27,971 nucleotides of DNA, taken from contig JBLHLC010000047.1 of assembly GCA_047619685.1 (NCBI GenBank), positions 1 through 27,971 on the forward strand. Direction: 5' to 3'. Of this stretch, positions 1-7,730 are shown in pieces. This DNA comes from JABDJZ01 sp047619685. Lineage in GTDB: Bacteria > Bacteroidota > Rhodothermia > Rhodothermales > UBA10348. The stretch's first letter is position 1. Each line of letters begins with the position of its first letter. The notes below the pieces were generated by a model. It was not told where the DNA came from. It worked only from the letters and a program-made list of their open reading frames with translations, and ran no database searches. Made by a program: the position numbers and the translations under genes.

Positions 1-2114
1 AATTCAATCTTGTCCTGAATGTAGCCACCGTAATAGATGGGCTTGTGTGGAGCGATGTCGTAGCAACTGTTCGGGGCCGTTCCTGCAACCGTGGCGCCAC
101 AGTCGCTCGCGAAGCCATTAAGGTCTTCGGTGTCGACTGTGCTGGTGCCGTGGAAGTTGTAGCCGTAGTAACCAGCTGACATCTGCTCAAAGGTGAGCTG
201 ATCCCAGGCGGTGACGCCGGCTTCTCCTGTTGCAAGGTTCTCGGCATTGCCGTCTTCTACCCAACGCGCAAGCTGCGAAGAACCGGTGCTATAGCTTCGG
301 TTCGTCTGCTGCTCGAACTCTCCGCCAAACTCAAGCTGGTGGAGGCCGACCTGCGTTGTGGCCGTTGCCGTGAAGCGGACCTGGCTGGCGTCAAAGAAGG
401 AACGCGAGCCGTTGAAGCGAGCCGCTGACGATGAAACCAAGTTGCCGACCTGCTCCGTGCCGGGTCCGCGACCATCTTCCCAACGCTGGGAGTAGCCTGG
501 TACCGATACCGTGAACTCGGTGTCATCGGTGACCTCGGGAGTGCCGTGGTCATCAATCCGAGTCTCGTTGGTGAAGTTCACATTGAGCGGCCACAGCAGA
601 CTCGCGTTTGCCGCGTTGTCGATGTCGCCATAGCTCAGAACGTCATCCAGGCTCTTCCCGAAGGAAGGATCCCAGGTGTCGCCCGTGCGGCTGGTGTAAT
701 CGACCTGCAACTGGTAGAACGTGGAGTTGGACAGGTAGTGCGTCCAAGTCGCATAGAACTGCGCGTCCTTGTTCAGATACTCATTGTAGTTGCCCGGAGA
801 GAACACCATGTCCCGAGTTTGGAGACTCGTATCGCCATTCCGGGAGACGTAGCGACCACCAACGCGGAAGCGAACGTCCTCCAGGAGGCTGAACTGGAGG
901 TTACCACTCATCGAGAAGTTGTTGAAGGCACGTCCCTTCTTGAAGCGGTCAATCGAGGCAACCGTGTTGCCGTTGCGATCAAGAAGGGTCTCGCCGTCAG
1001 CTCCCGTGTTGAAGTAACCAGCAGCGTCCCTCAACTCAGCGTCAATGGAGGAAGCATCCACACCGTCGGGAACGGAGATGGACACGCCATTGGCCGTAGT
1101 GATGGTGCCACCGTTGACAATGATGACGCCGTCGTCACCCACTGGAAGGCTGTCGCCACCCGCGAGGCTGTTCGGCACGTCAATCAGAACCCGATTGCCA
1201 TCGCCGTCAAGCGCGAGCATCACTGAGGGGAACGCCCGGAGGTTTGCCAATGCGGCATCGTCCATGGTGAGTTCACCCTGCCAGCGAGGGCCGGAATCGG
1301 CCTGGTCCAGGAATTCTGCCGCAACGAAGAAGTTGACCTTCTCACCTACGATAGGTCCACCCAGGGCGACGGACGCCAGGTTGTAGCCGAATTCGTCCAG
1401 TGACTCGGACGTGACGCCCTCGATCGAACCGAAGAACTTCCGTGCTCCTGACTTGGTCGTGATGTTGATGATACCGGACATCGCGTCGCCGTAGCGGGCC
1501 GAGATATTACCGATGATCATCTCCTGCTCCTGAATGGCCGACTGTGGCAGCGCGTTGGAACCGACAATCTTGACACCGTCAATGTAGTACGTGACCTCAG
1601 AGCCACGACCACCACGAATGTTAAGTGTGCCGGAACCTTCCTGGCTGACAACACCGGCCTGAATCTTGGCAACCTCAGCGGCGCCGCGAACTGGCAGGTT
1701 TACGATTTCTTCAGCGTTGACAATCTTCGGAACACCAACGGCGTCCTTCTGAATGAGCGGCCGTTCGTACTCAACAACAATTTCGTCGAGTTGAATGCCG
1801 GCTGCCAGCGTGAAGTTGACTTCCTGGGTATATCCAGAGCTGACATCGACACCCGAAACCGTGCTCGTCGAGAATCCGACGAACGAAGCTTGAATATCGT
1901 ATCGGCCAACTGGAACACCGATGATGTAGTAGTTACCGTCGACGTCCGAGATCGTACCGAGCTGTGTACCGACAACGACGACACTTGCACCTGGCAAGGT
2001 TTCGCCGGTCTCAGCATCCGTCACAACACCCGAAACTTTACCCGATGATTGGGCAAAAGTTAAAGCGGGTGTTACGATCAGCGCGAGTACTAGAACGCCC
2101 CATTTACGCAACAT
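1..2114 (-). CDS. TonB-dependent receptor, N-terminal part (cut by the window edge)
   Basis: An open frame runs from an ATG at 2114 to the window edge with about 704 codons and no stop; the C-terminal part of the barrel lies outside. A strong Shine-Dalgarno (AGGAGGAGG) sits just before the ATG. Residues 1-22 form a signal peptide (MLRKWGVLVLALIVTPAL, then TFAQ). Residues about 26-103 resemble a carboxypeptidase-regulatory-like domain (GVVTDAETGETLPGASV). A TonB-box-like LDEIVVE follows at 109-115, then a plug domain at about 125-222 (LNIRGGRGSEVTYYIDG; ARYGDAMSGIINITT). The rest reads as alternating beta strands of an outer-membrane barrel; the last visible residues include YYGGYIQDKIE, common late in such barrels. 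It should import a ligand across the outer membrane using TonB energy. No SusD partner is visible, because the gene leaves the window. The substrate cannot be told. Confidence 0.93.
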   Translation of the reverse strand, partial: MLRKWGVLVLALIVTPALTFAQSSGKVSGVVTDAETGETLPGASVVVVGTQLGTISDVDGNYYIIGVPVGRYDIQASFVGFSTSTVSGVDVSSGYTQEVNFTLAAGIQLDEIVVEYERPLIQKDAVGVPKIVNAEEIVNLPVRGAAEVAKIQAGVVSQEGSGTLNIRGGRGSEVTYYIDGVKIVGSNALPQSAIQEQEMIIGNISARYGDAMSGIINITTKSGARKFFGSIEGVTSESLDEFGYNLASVALGGPIVGEKVNFFVAAEFLDQADSGPRWQGELTMDDAALANLRAFPSVMLALDGDGNRVLIDVPNSLAGGDSLPVGDDGVIIVNGGTITTANGVSISVPDGVDASSIDAELRDAAGYFNTGADGETLLDRNGNTVASIDRFKKGRAFNNFSMSGNLQFSLLEDVRFRVGGRYVSRNGDTSLQTRDMVFSPGNYNEYLNKDAQFYATWTHYLSNSTFYQLQVDYTSRTGDTWDPSFGKSLDDVLSYGDIDNAANASLLWPLNVNFTNETRIDDHGTPEVTDDTEFTVSVPGYSQRWEDGRGPGTEQVGNLVSSSAARFNGSRSFFDASQVRFTATATTQVGLHQLEFGGEFEQQTNRSYSTGSSQLARWVEDGNAENLATGEAGVTAWDQLTFEQMSAGYYGYNFHGTSTVDTEDLNGFASDCGATVAGTAPNSCYDIAPHKPIYYGGYIQDKIE

Positions 2115-2119
2115 ATGCT

Positions 2120-2128
2120 ACCTCCTCC
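2120..2128 (-). promoter_or_regulatory. Strong ribosome binding site of the TonB receptor
   Basis: The minus strand reads AGGAGGAGG five bases before the ATG at 2114, close to a perfect anti-16S match. Most other starts in this window lack a clear Shine-Dalgarno, so this receptor is probably translated efficiently. It also fixes the start codon. Confidence 0.8.
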
Positions 2129-2161
2129 TGTGATATGAGATGTGTGGCTAGTAGAGGGCTA

Positions 2162-2195
2162 TGCACATCGCGGTCAGAGTTGACCACGGCGTGCA
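2162..2195. promoter_or_regulatory. 34-base symmetric dyad in the receptor leader
   Basis: TGCAC (2162-2166) is the reverse complement of GTGCA (2191-2195), and GGTCA (2172-2176) is the reverse complement of TGACC (2181-2185). The 5-base spacers are equal on both sides, so the whole element is symmetric about 2178/2179, with a 4-base centre. Inside the spacers three more pairs can form (TCG with CGG, including a G-U). It lies 48-81 bases before the receptor start. It could be an operator for a dimeric regulator or a stem-loop in the 5' leader; the sequence alone does not decide. Confidence 0.45.
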
Positions 2196-2368
2196 CAATT
2201 TTCTGTATGACATAACCGTTCCTTGAACCATACCGGGTATCGAGCCGCAGGGTATCCCCATGGCAGACCGCGAGACAGGACAAACCTGACTCCGAACCCG
2301 GACCTGCCGGACTCGTCGGAGAATGGACCAAACTGGATTGGTATCTGATCACACGCAGTGAAATCGGA

Positions 2369-2384
2369 CAGATATATCTATCTG
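2369..2384. promoter_or_regulatory. 16-base dyad CAGATA-N4-TATCTG
   Basis: CAGATA (2369-2374) and TATCTG (2379-2384) are exact reverse complements separated by TATC; the inner GATATATC is itself a palindrome. The AT-rich element stands out from GC-rich surroundings. It could be a regulator site or a small hairpin in the leader RNA. No function is proven. Confidence 0.3.
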
Positions 2385-2429
2385 CCGTCTTTCATAGTTC
2401 TTGGGGGAGCGCTTGAGCGCGGTCCTAGA

Positions 2430-2562
2430 CGATTGCCGACCCTGCTCCCCGAAGGGAGCTGCCCGGTGAAGGCTGAAAGGGCATACCACATCCCCGGTTG
2501 GGGTTTTCGGTGGAAGCATGCCCCGGCCATCGGCTGGCTTGGGTGAGGGGTCGGGGGAATCG
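2430..2562 (-). ncRNA. Candidate structured RNA (leader element or small RNA)
   Basis: A closing stem pairs 2558-2562 with 2430-2434 (CGATT/AATCG) and 2548-2554 with 2436-2442 (CCGACCC/GGGTCGG), a 12-pair helix with a small internal loop. It encloses three stem-loops: a long one pairing 2518-2522 with 2480-2484 and 2510-2513 with 2486-2489, topped by CCCC/GGGG (2500-2503 with 2492-2495); a hairpin GCTCCC/GGGAGC (2454-2459 with 2444-2449); and a weak GCC/GGC hairpin (2536-2538 with 2526-2528). Read on the minus strand, the second hairpin has a UUCG tetraloop closed by C-G, which favours minus-strand RNA. A promoter lies about 60 bases upstream on that strand. I could not match it to TPP, cobalamin, SAM, SRP, 6S, RNase P or tmRNA signatures. 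The pairing is by eye only. Confidence 0.38.
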
Positions 2563-2629
2563 AATTGCCGTAGCGTTGGATCGATGCTTTTGCGCGTCTT
2601 GTGAAACGTGGGTACCGTAATAGGACATG

Positions 2630-2658
2630 AATATAGACGGGTGTTTTGCTGTAGTCAA
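2630..2658 (-). promoter_or_regulatory. Sigma70-like promoter for the leader and TonB receptor
   Basis: On the minus strand, TTGACT (2658-2653) is followed after exactly 17 bases by TATATT (2635-2630). This is near-consensus for the general bacterial -35/-10 pair and also partly fits the Bacteroidota TTG...TAnnTTTG pattern (TATATTCA). The predicted transcript starts near 2623, crosses the folded element and reaches the receptor ATG at 2114, giving a leader of about 510 bases. Confidence 0.5.
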
Positions 2659-2668
2659 GACATTTTGA

Positions 2669-2685
2669 CCCAGAGATAGTCTGGG
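2669..2685 (-). terminator. Weak hairpin downstream of serA
   Basis: CCCAGA and TCTGGG form a 6-pair stem with a 5-base loop, about 100 bases after the serA stop and just before the predicted promoter. No U-run follows on the minus strand (TCAAAATG), so it is at most a poor intrinsic terminator. Confidence 0.25.
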
Positions 2686-2784
2686 GCACCCGGTTTTGCA
2701 GTCGCTGTGAAATGCCCTTTAATATTGGCATAAGCCCTGATGTCTGTCGTATGGGCCGCAGAATCCGGGACCGCTCGAAGGATG

Positions 2785-4371
2785 CTACAGGAGCACGTGG
2801 CGGACGCCGGTCACGCCGTCGAGGTCGCGTATTGAGGCGAGCATTTCGGCCCCTACGGGCTCGTCCGTGCTGATTGCGGTGAGGGCAGTCGCTCCGGGAG
2901 CCGTGCGGCCAAGTGCCAGTGCGCCGATGTTTATCCCGCCTTCTGCAAGCAAGCCCCCTACATTCGCCAGCATGCCTGGCCGGTCAACATTTCGGTAAAA
3001 TAAAAGTGCGCCTTCTGGCTTTACCTCGATCCAACTCTCGTCTATACGCACGATCCGGACGTCGTTTGCCCCAAATACCGTCCCGGCAACGGCCTGCTCA
3101 CCAACCGGGGTTGTCAAGACAACCTCCACAAGGTTGGTATAACTGCCCTCCGCGTGGAATGTCTGCACGTCTGCCTGCAATCCTGCCTCTTCCGAAAGGA
3201 CCGGCGCGTTGACCAGATTCACCTGCTCCGTGACCATGTCATTCATGATGCCCTTCAGAGCCGCCACGAGGAGCACGTCTTTGTAGTGACGCGGGATGTC
3301 TCCGTGACACCGGACGACAAGGTTCCGGGCGGGTCCGTCGGCCAATTGCTGGGCTATGCGCCCGAGTTGGTCGGCAAGGTGCAGGTAGGGCTGCACCTCT
3401 GGCTGGGCCGACATGCGAATGGCCATGGCATTCACTGCCGTCATGACCGGTTCACCGCGTAACGCGTGGATTACCTGCTCGGTCACCTGCCTGGCAACCT
3501 TCTCCTGCGCTTCGCCTGTGGAGGCCGCAATGTGAGGCGTTGCCACGACCCGAGGATGCCTGATCAGGGCGTGTAGGGATTCCGGCGCCGGCTCCGTGGA
3601 ATACACGTCCAGGGCCGCACCGCCTACATGGCCGCTCTCAAGCGCTGCCAGCAGGTCCGTTTCGTCTACGATGCCGCCGCGCGCGCAATTGATGATGCCA
3701 ACACCCTTCCGACAGCGGGACAGTGTGTCCGCGTTCAAGAGACCGCGGGTGGCATCGTTCAACGGCGTGTGGACGGTGATGTAGTCGCTCCCCTCGTAGA
3801 TGGCCTCAAGGTCCACAAGTTCAATGCCCGCTCTGGCGGCAACCTCGGGCGACAACACCGGGTCATAACCAAGAATCCGCATCCCGAACGCCTTCATGCG
3901 CTCAGCCACGGCCTGGCCGATCTTGCCGACTCCGATGATTCCGATGGTTTTTTCGAACACCTCCTCGCCGGTAAACTCCTTCCGCTCCCATGCTCCGGAT
4001 TTGAGGGATGCCGTTGCCGCCGGAATGTGGCGCGCCAGGGACATCAGCATGGCGACCGTGTGCTCGGCCGTGGAAATTGTATTTCCAGCCGGTGCATTGA
4101 TTACCAGAACGCCGCGGTGTGTGGCCGCAGCTAGATCCACATTGTCAACGCCAACGCCCGCCCTGCCGATCACACGCAGCCTGGAGGCGGCCTGAATCAT
4201 GGGCTTTGTGATTCGGGTGCCGCTTCGGATAATCCAACCGTCGGCGGTTCCGGCCAGTTCTACGAGTTCTTCCGGGGATCGGCCGAGTTCGACCCGGGCC
4301 TCGAATCCTGCTGCCTGCAGCATTTCCGCACAAACGGCGTGCACAGAGTCAGTAATCAGTACGGAAAGCAT
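2785..4371 (-). CDS. serA: D-3-phosphoglycerate dehydrogenase
   Basis: This enzyme oxidises 3-phosphoglycerate to 3-phosphohydroxypyruvate with NAD+, the first committed step of serine synthesis in the cytoplasm. The 528 residues match the long form of the family. Residues 1-310 are the catalytic and nucleotide-binding halves, with the Rossmann motif IGIIGVGKIG (G147, G149, G152). The expected catalytic residues are R231 (NCARGGIVDE), E260 (STEP) and H280 (TPHIAAST). Residues about 320-440 form the allosteric substrate-binding (ASB) domain and about 455-528 the ACT domain (YRNVDRPGMLANVGGLLAEG), which in this family binds serine for feedback control. It is the last gene of the tatA-gatA-sucD-engB-serA run, 118 bases after engB; that gap shows no clear promoter or terminator. 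The ATG start has no strong Shine-Dalgarno. Confidence 0.97.
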   Translation of the reverse strand: MLSVLITDSVHAVCAEMLQAAGFEARVELGRSPEELVELAGTADGWIIRSGTRITKPMIQAASRLRVIGRAGVGVDNVDLAAATHRGVLVINAPAGNTISTAEHTVAMLMSLARHIPAATASLKSGAWERKEFTGEEVFEKTIGIIGVGKIGQAVAERMKAFGMRILGYDPVLSPEVAARAGIELVDLEAIYEGSDYITVHTPLNDATRGLLNADTLSRCRKGVGIINCARGGIVDETDLLAALESGHVGGAALDVYSTEPAPESLHALIRHPRVVATPHIAASTGEAQEKVARQVTEQVIHALRGEPVMTAVNAMAIRMSAQPEVQPYLHLADQLGRIAQQLADGPARNLVVRCHGDIPRHYKDVLLVAALKGIMNDMVTEQVNLVNAPVLSEEAGLQADVQTFHAEGSYTNLVEVVLTTPVGEQAVAGTVFGANDVRIVRIDESWIEVKPEGALLFYRNVDRPGMLANVGGLLAEGGINIGALALGRTAPGATALTAISTDEPVGAEMLASIRDLDGVTGVRHVLL

Positions 4372-4489
4372 GGATCGCGGGGTTATTGGCAGGCGCCGTT
4401 CCGTTCAAGCTACCCTGCCTGAAAACCAACCGGGGTTAGAATTTGGCGAATGGGAGCGCTTTCTGAAGGCTACCTGCTCGACAGCCTTT

Positions 4490-5077
4490 CTAGCGAAGGT
4501 GCAACCCGATCAGGGCCAATGCCTCGTCTTTGCCTCTCGCGGTTTTTGCCGAGGTCAGAATGACCGGGACCTCAAGGCCCATCCCCTTGGCGGCGTCGCG
4601 CACAATCTTCTGGTGGCGATCGCGTTGATTGCCCGAAAGTTTGTCTCCCTTCGTCATCAATATCGCGTAGGCCGCTTTGGACTCGCGCAGAAGAGCCATG
4701 ATCTCCAGGTCGAGCTTGGTCGGCGGGTGGCGCCCGTCGATAAGGTGCATCACCAGACGAAGCGACTCTCGGGTAGTCATGTACCCACCGATGGTCTCCT
4801 GCCACCGTCGTCGCTCCTTTTTGGAGACAACCGCATAGCCGAAACCAGGCAAATCAACGAAATAGCAGATGTCGTTGACACGGTAGAAGTTGAGCTCCCT
4901 GGTTTTGCCCGGCGTTCCACTGGTCCTTGCCAGCGACTTCCGGTTGACCAGTTTATTGAGGAGCGAACTTTTCCCGACGTTTGACCGCCCAATGAACGCA
5001 ATCTCGGGAATTCCCGGAGGCGGAAGCTCGGGAAGGCCCGGCGCCGCAATTTCGAACGAGGCCGATTTTATTTTCAT
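4490..5077 (-). CDS. engB: Ribosome biogenesis GTP-binding protein EngB/YsxC
   Basis: A small TrmE-Era-like GTPase of 195 residues, the usual length, needed for late assembly of the large ribosomal subunit. All GTP-binding motifs are visible: G1 GRSNVGKS at 30-37, a G2 threonine in the RTSGTPGKT region (51-59), G3 DLPGFG at 75-80, G4 TKGD at 142-145 and G5 SAK at 176-178. The KKERRRW segment after G3 is typical of the family. The gene begins 19 bases after the sucD stop and is followed by serA after 118 bases, so it is probably cotranscribed. An alternative family name is YihA. Confidence 0.96.
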   Translation of the reverse strand: MKIKSASFEIAAPGLPELPPPGIPEIAFIGRSNVGKSSLLNKLVNRKSLARTSGTPGKTRELNFYRVNDICYFVDLPGFGYAVVSKKERRRWQETIGGYMTTRESLRLVMHLIDGRHPPTKLDLEIMALLRESKAAYAILMTKGDKLSGNQRDRHQKIVRDAAKGMGLEVPVILTSAKTARGKDEALALIGLHLR

Positions 5078-5096
5078 GGCCTCGAGCTTTCCAGCT

Positions 5097-5975
5097 CTAC
5101 GCGGTTTGCGTCATGTGGTCCCGCACGGCGGAACCCAGGGCAGCCGGATTCTTCACGATCACCGCGCCAGCATCTTCCAGAACCGCAAATTTCTCTTCTG
5201 CCGTTCCCTTGCCGCCTGATATGATGGCCCCGGCGTGACCCATGCGACGTCCAGGAGGCGCGGTCTGACCCGCGATAAAGACAAAAACCGGCTTTGTCAT
5301 GTGGGCCTTGATATAGGCCGCAGCCTCTTCCTCGGCGGTCCCGCCGATTTCCCCGATCATGATAACCGCCTCGGTTTCATCATCAGCCTGGAATAACGTC
5401 AGGATGTCCACGAATCGCGAGCCGATTATTGGATCACCGCCGATGCCTACTGCCGTGGACTGCCCAAAGCCCTGCCGGGTCAACTGGTCCACTGCTTCAT
5501 ACGTGAGGGTGCCCGATCGCGATACCACGCCGATGTTGCCTTCAGAGAAGATCATGGCGGGCATGATGCCCACCTTGGCCTGACCAGGCGTGATGACACC
5601 CGGACAGTTTGGGCCAATGAGCTTGACGCCTTCCTTCTGCACGTAGTGATAAACCGAGACCATGTCCCGGGCCGGAATGCCCTCGGTGATACAGATCACG
5701 ACCTCAATGCCGGCCATTGCCGACTCGATGATGGCGTCCGCAGCAAACGGCGGGGGGACAAAAATGATGGAAGCGTTCGCTCCCTCCTTCTCCACTGCCT
5801 CGGCCACCGTATTGAAAACCGGTTTGCCCAAGTGCTTCTGCCCACCCTTGCCAGGAGTAACGCCGCCAATCAGTGGCGTCCCGTACTCAATCATCTGCTC
5901 CGAATGGAAAGTGCCTTCCTTTCCAGTGAAGCCCTGAACGATCAGGCGGGTATTTTTGTCAACAAGGATACTCAT
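5097..5975 (-). CDS. sucD: Succinyl-CoA synthetase (ADP/GDP-forming) alpha subunit
   Basis: The alpha subunit of the TCA-cycle enzyme that converts succinyl-CoA to succinate with nucleotide triphosphate formation. With the start at 5975 it has 292 residues, the family length. It begins MSILVDKNTRLIVQGFTGKE, a typical N-terminus of the CoA-binding domain. The phosphohistidine is H247 in GHAGAIISGGKGTAEEK, and the ligase domain motif GPNCPGVI is at 121-128. A start 30 bases upstream (6005) would add ten unrelated residues and lie deep in gatA. The ATG at 5975 instead overlaps the gatA stop as ATGA, implying translational coupling. The beta subunit gene sucC is not in the window. Confidence 0.96.
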   Translation of the reverse strand: MSILVDKNTRLIVQGFTGKEGTFHSEQMIEYGTPLIGGVTPGKGGQKHLGKPVFNTVAEAVEKEGANASIIFVPPPFAADAIIESAMAGIEVVICITEGIPARDMVSVYHYVQKEGVKLIGPNCPGVITPGQAKVGIMPAMIFSEGNIGVVSRSGTLTYEAVDQLTRQGFGQSTAVGIGGDPIIGSRFVDILTLFQADDETEAVIMIGEIGGTAEEEAAAYIKAHMTKPVFVFIAGQTAPPGRRMGHAGAIISGGKGTAEEKFAVLEDAGAVIVKNPAALGSAVRDHMTQTA

Positions 5976-7426
5976 GATTCTAAGGCAACATGGATGGGTG
6001 CCCAAGCAACGCTTCCAGCACGCAGTAGTTCGGCTTCATGGAAAGCTTTACCCAGGAACTGAACGCCAATCGGGAGGCGCCTGGACGTCTGTCCGGCGGG
6101 TACAACCAGGCCGGGAATGCCCGCCAAGTTTGCCGTAACCGTGTAGACGTCAGAAAGGTACATCGAAAGAGGGTCATCCGTGCGACTGCCCGCCAAGAAA
6201 GCAGGTCCAGGCGTGGCTGGGGTCGCTATCACATCCACGTTGTCGAAGGCATTCTGAAAGTCCTGCCGAATCAGGGTCCGGACCTTCTGTGCCTTGGCGT
6301 AATACGCGTCGTAGTAGCCCGATGACAGTACGTATGTACCGAGCATGATCCGGCGTTTCACTTCGTCACCAAAGCCCTCGGATCGACTGGCTACGTACAT
6401 ATTCTGCAGCGCGGAGCCGTCGAGTCCTTGGCCCGTACCGGAGCGGTGCCCATAACGGACGCCGTCATACCGTGCCAGATTGCTGGACGCCTCGGCGGTC
6501 GTCAGCACGTAATAGGCCGCTATGCCGTACCTGGTGTGCGGCAGCGAGACGGAGTGGGTCGTGGCACCGGCCTCGTGTAGTCTTGCGATGGCACCCTGAA
6601 CACCTGCGGCTATCTCCGCGTCCAGCCCGGGGTCAAAGTATTCTTCCGGAAGGCCCACCCGCATTCCCTCCACGGATCGCGACATTTCGTTGGCGAAGTC
6701 AGGGACCGGCTCCGGCACTGAGGTATTGTCCTGGGCGTCGTGGCCGGCAATGACCTGCATCACCGCTGCCAGATCGCCCAGTCCTTGAGCAAGGGGGCCA
6801 ATCGAATCGAACGAGGACGCATACGCCACCAGACCGTACCGGCTGACCCTGCCATAGGTGGGCTTCAGCCCGGCCACACCGCAAAAGGCAGCCGGCTGAC
6901 GAATGGACCCGCCGGTATCCGAACCCAGGGCAACGTGGCACAGACCTGCGGCCACCGCAGCTGCCGATCCACCGGAGGAGCCCCCGGGCACCCTGTCCAG
7001 ATCGTGCGGGTTCTTGGCGCGCCCAAAGACAGAATTCTCATTGGACGACCCCATCGCGAACTCGTCGCAATTGGTCCTCCCGAGGACGACTGCGCCAGCG
7101 TCCGTCAGCCGTGATAACGCCGTGGATCCGATCAGCGACCTGAATCCCTCAAGGATCCGAGACCCACACTGGACCGGTTGCCCGGCCTGGCAAATGACAT
7201 CCTTCACCGCCAACATCAAACCAGCAAGCGCCGGACGCTCGCCGCGCAAGACGCGCGCGTCTACCGCGTCTGCATCTGCCAGCGTCTGCGCCTGATCCAG
7301 ATGGACGAAGGCGTTCAGCGATGCGTTCTGAGCATCGATCCGCTTCAGATAGCGCTCAGCGAGTTGCCTGCAGGAGACAGCGCCTGCGAACAAATCCGCC
7401 TGCGCTTCCAGAAAAGGATTTGTCAC
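5972..7426 (-). CDS. gatA: Asp-tRNA(Asn)/Glu-tRNA(Gln) amidotransferase subunit A
   Basis: The amidase subunit of GatCAB, which turns Glu-tRNA(Gln) and/or Asp-tRNA(Asn) into the amidated form. At 484 residues it has the normal length. The amidase signature has the catalytic triad Lys75 (LAVKD), cis-Ser150 (PGGSSGGSA) and Ser174 (DTGGSIRQPA), with the same spacing as in characterised GatA proteins. Further signatures are GRTNCDEFAMGSSNENS at 116-132 and KPTYGRVSRYGL. The start is a GTG that overlaps the tatA stop (GTGA), and its own stop overlaps the sucD start (ATGA), so three genes are translationally linked. The partner genes gatB and gatC are not nearby, which is common when these subunits are scattered. 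A stand-alone amidase is unlikely given the motifs. Confidence 0.95.
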   Translation of the reverse strand: MTNPFLEAQADLFAGAVSCRQLAERYLKRIDAQNASLNAFVHLDQAQTLADADAVDARVLRGERPALAGLMLAVKDVICQAGQPVQCGSRILEGFRSLIGSTALSRLTDAGAVVLGRTNCDEFAMGSSNENSVFGRAKNPHDLDRVPGGSSGGSAAAVAAGLCHVALGSDTGGSIRQPAAFCGVAGLKPTYGRVSRYGLVAYASSFDSIGPLAQGLGDLAAVMQVIAGHDAQDNTSVPEPVPDFANEMSRSVEGMRVGLPEEYFDPGLDAEIAAGVQGAIARLHEAGATTHSVSLPHTRYGIAAYYVLTTAEASSNLARYDGVRYGHRSGTGQGLDGSALQNMYVASRSEGFGDEVKRRIMLGTYVLSSGYYDAYYAKAQKVRTLIRQDFQNAFDNVDVIATPATPGPAFLAGSRTDDPLSMYLSDVYTVTANLAGIPGLVVPAGQTSRRLPIGVQFLGKAFHEAELLRAGSVAWAPIHVALES

Positions 7427-7689
7427 CCGTTGGGGGTATCGCTTGCCTTCTGCTCGGCCGGCGCTGTGGTCCGAGGTGCGGGCGCCTGAGCGGGAGGCGG
7501 TGGCGCCTGGATCCTGTTTGAGGAATTCAGGTCATCGCTGAACTCTTTCGAGATCTCGCGCGTGGCAGACTTGAATTCCTGGATTCCCTTGCCCAAGCCG
7601 CGGGCAATTTCGGGAATGCGCTTGGCGCCGAACACCAGCAGGATCACCAGGAAGATGATCAGCAATTCAAAGGGCCCGGGGGTTCCCAT
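7423..7689 (-). CDS. tatA: Sec-independent protein translocase TatA/TatE
   Basis: An 88-residue membrane protein with the classic TatA layout: a short periplasmic N-terminus, one membrane helix (about residues 7-20, ELLIIFLVILLVFG) with the conserved polar residue E8, the FG hinge at 20-21, and an amphipathic helix (AKRIPEIARGLGKGIQEFK). A flexible Pro/Ala-rich tail follows. TatA oligomers form the conduit for folded proteins exported by TatBC. No tatB or tatC is in the window. It is the first gene of the minus-strand housekeeping operon; its stop overlaps the gatA GTG start. No obvious Shine-Dalgarno precedes the ATG. Confidence 0.93.
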   Translation of the reverse strand: MGTPGPFELLIIFLVILLVFGAKRIPEIARGLGKGIQEFKSATREISKEFSDDLNSSNRIQAPPPPAQAPAPRTTAPAEQKASDTPNG

Positions 7690-7730
7690 AGGTAGTTACC
7701 AAGTTTGAGGTTCCGGAGAGCAGGCCGCAG

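Larger units (their letters stand above)
2115..2784. other. Gene-free leader/intergenic region between serA and the TonB receptor
   Basis: Both flanking genes are on the minus strand, so this 670-base stretch is the 3' side of serA and the 5' side of the receptor. Short open frames on either strand have no recognisable protein similarity, and their codons run through the inverted repeats, so I do not call a gene. In the direction of transcription it holds a weak hairpin (2669-2685), a sigma70-like promoter (2630-2658), a candidate folded RNA (2430-2562), a 16-base dyad (2369-2384), a 34-base dyad (2162-2195) and the receptor's ribosome binding site. A leader of about 510 bases is long for a bacterial gene and suggests regulation at RNA level; this is inference. 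Confidence 0.6.

Noticed and set aside
546..1226. 226-codon plus-strand open frame
   Set aside because: Antisense to the TonB receptor, whose frame is open for 704 codons with recognisable domains.
2411..2442. Likeness to an RNase P RNA segment (GCTTGAGC, then CCTAGACGA) on the plus strand
   Set aside because: The universal flanking blocks of RNase P RNA are absent and the region is too short.
2440..2482. Possible SRP RNA (plus-strand CCCCGAAGGGAGCTGCC resembles the SRP tip)
   Set aside because: The conserved symmetric and asymmetric loops of SRP helix 8 are missing; the stem is plain Watson-Crick, so it is only a chance likeness.
2471..2522. Possible TPP riboswitch (GGCTGAAAGGGCATACC)
   Set aside because: The required CTGAGA and TGAACCTGAT blocks are not present in correct form.
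2378..2731. Possible 117-codon minus-strand gene in the receptor leader
   Set aside because: Its codons run through the paired stems and the promoter, there is no ribosome binding site, and the translation has no recognisable features.
4199..4984. 261-codon plus-strand open frame spanning serA and engB
   Set aside because: Antisense to two well-identified genes; no motif in its translation.
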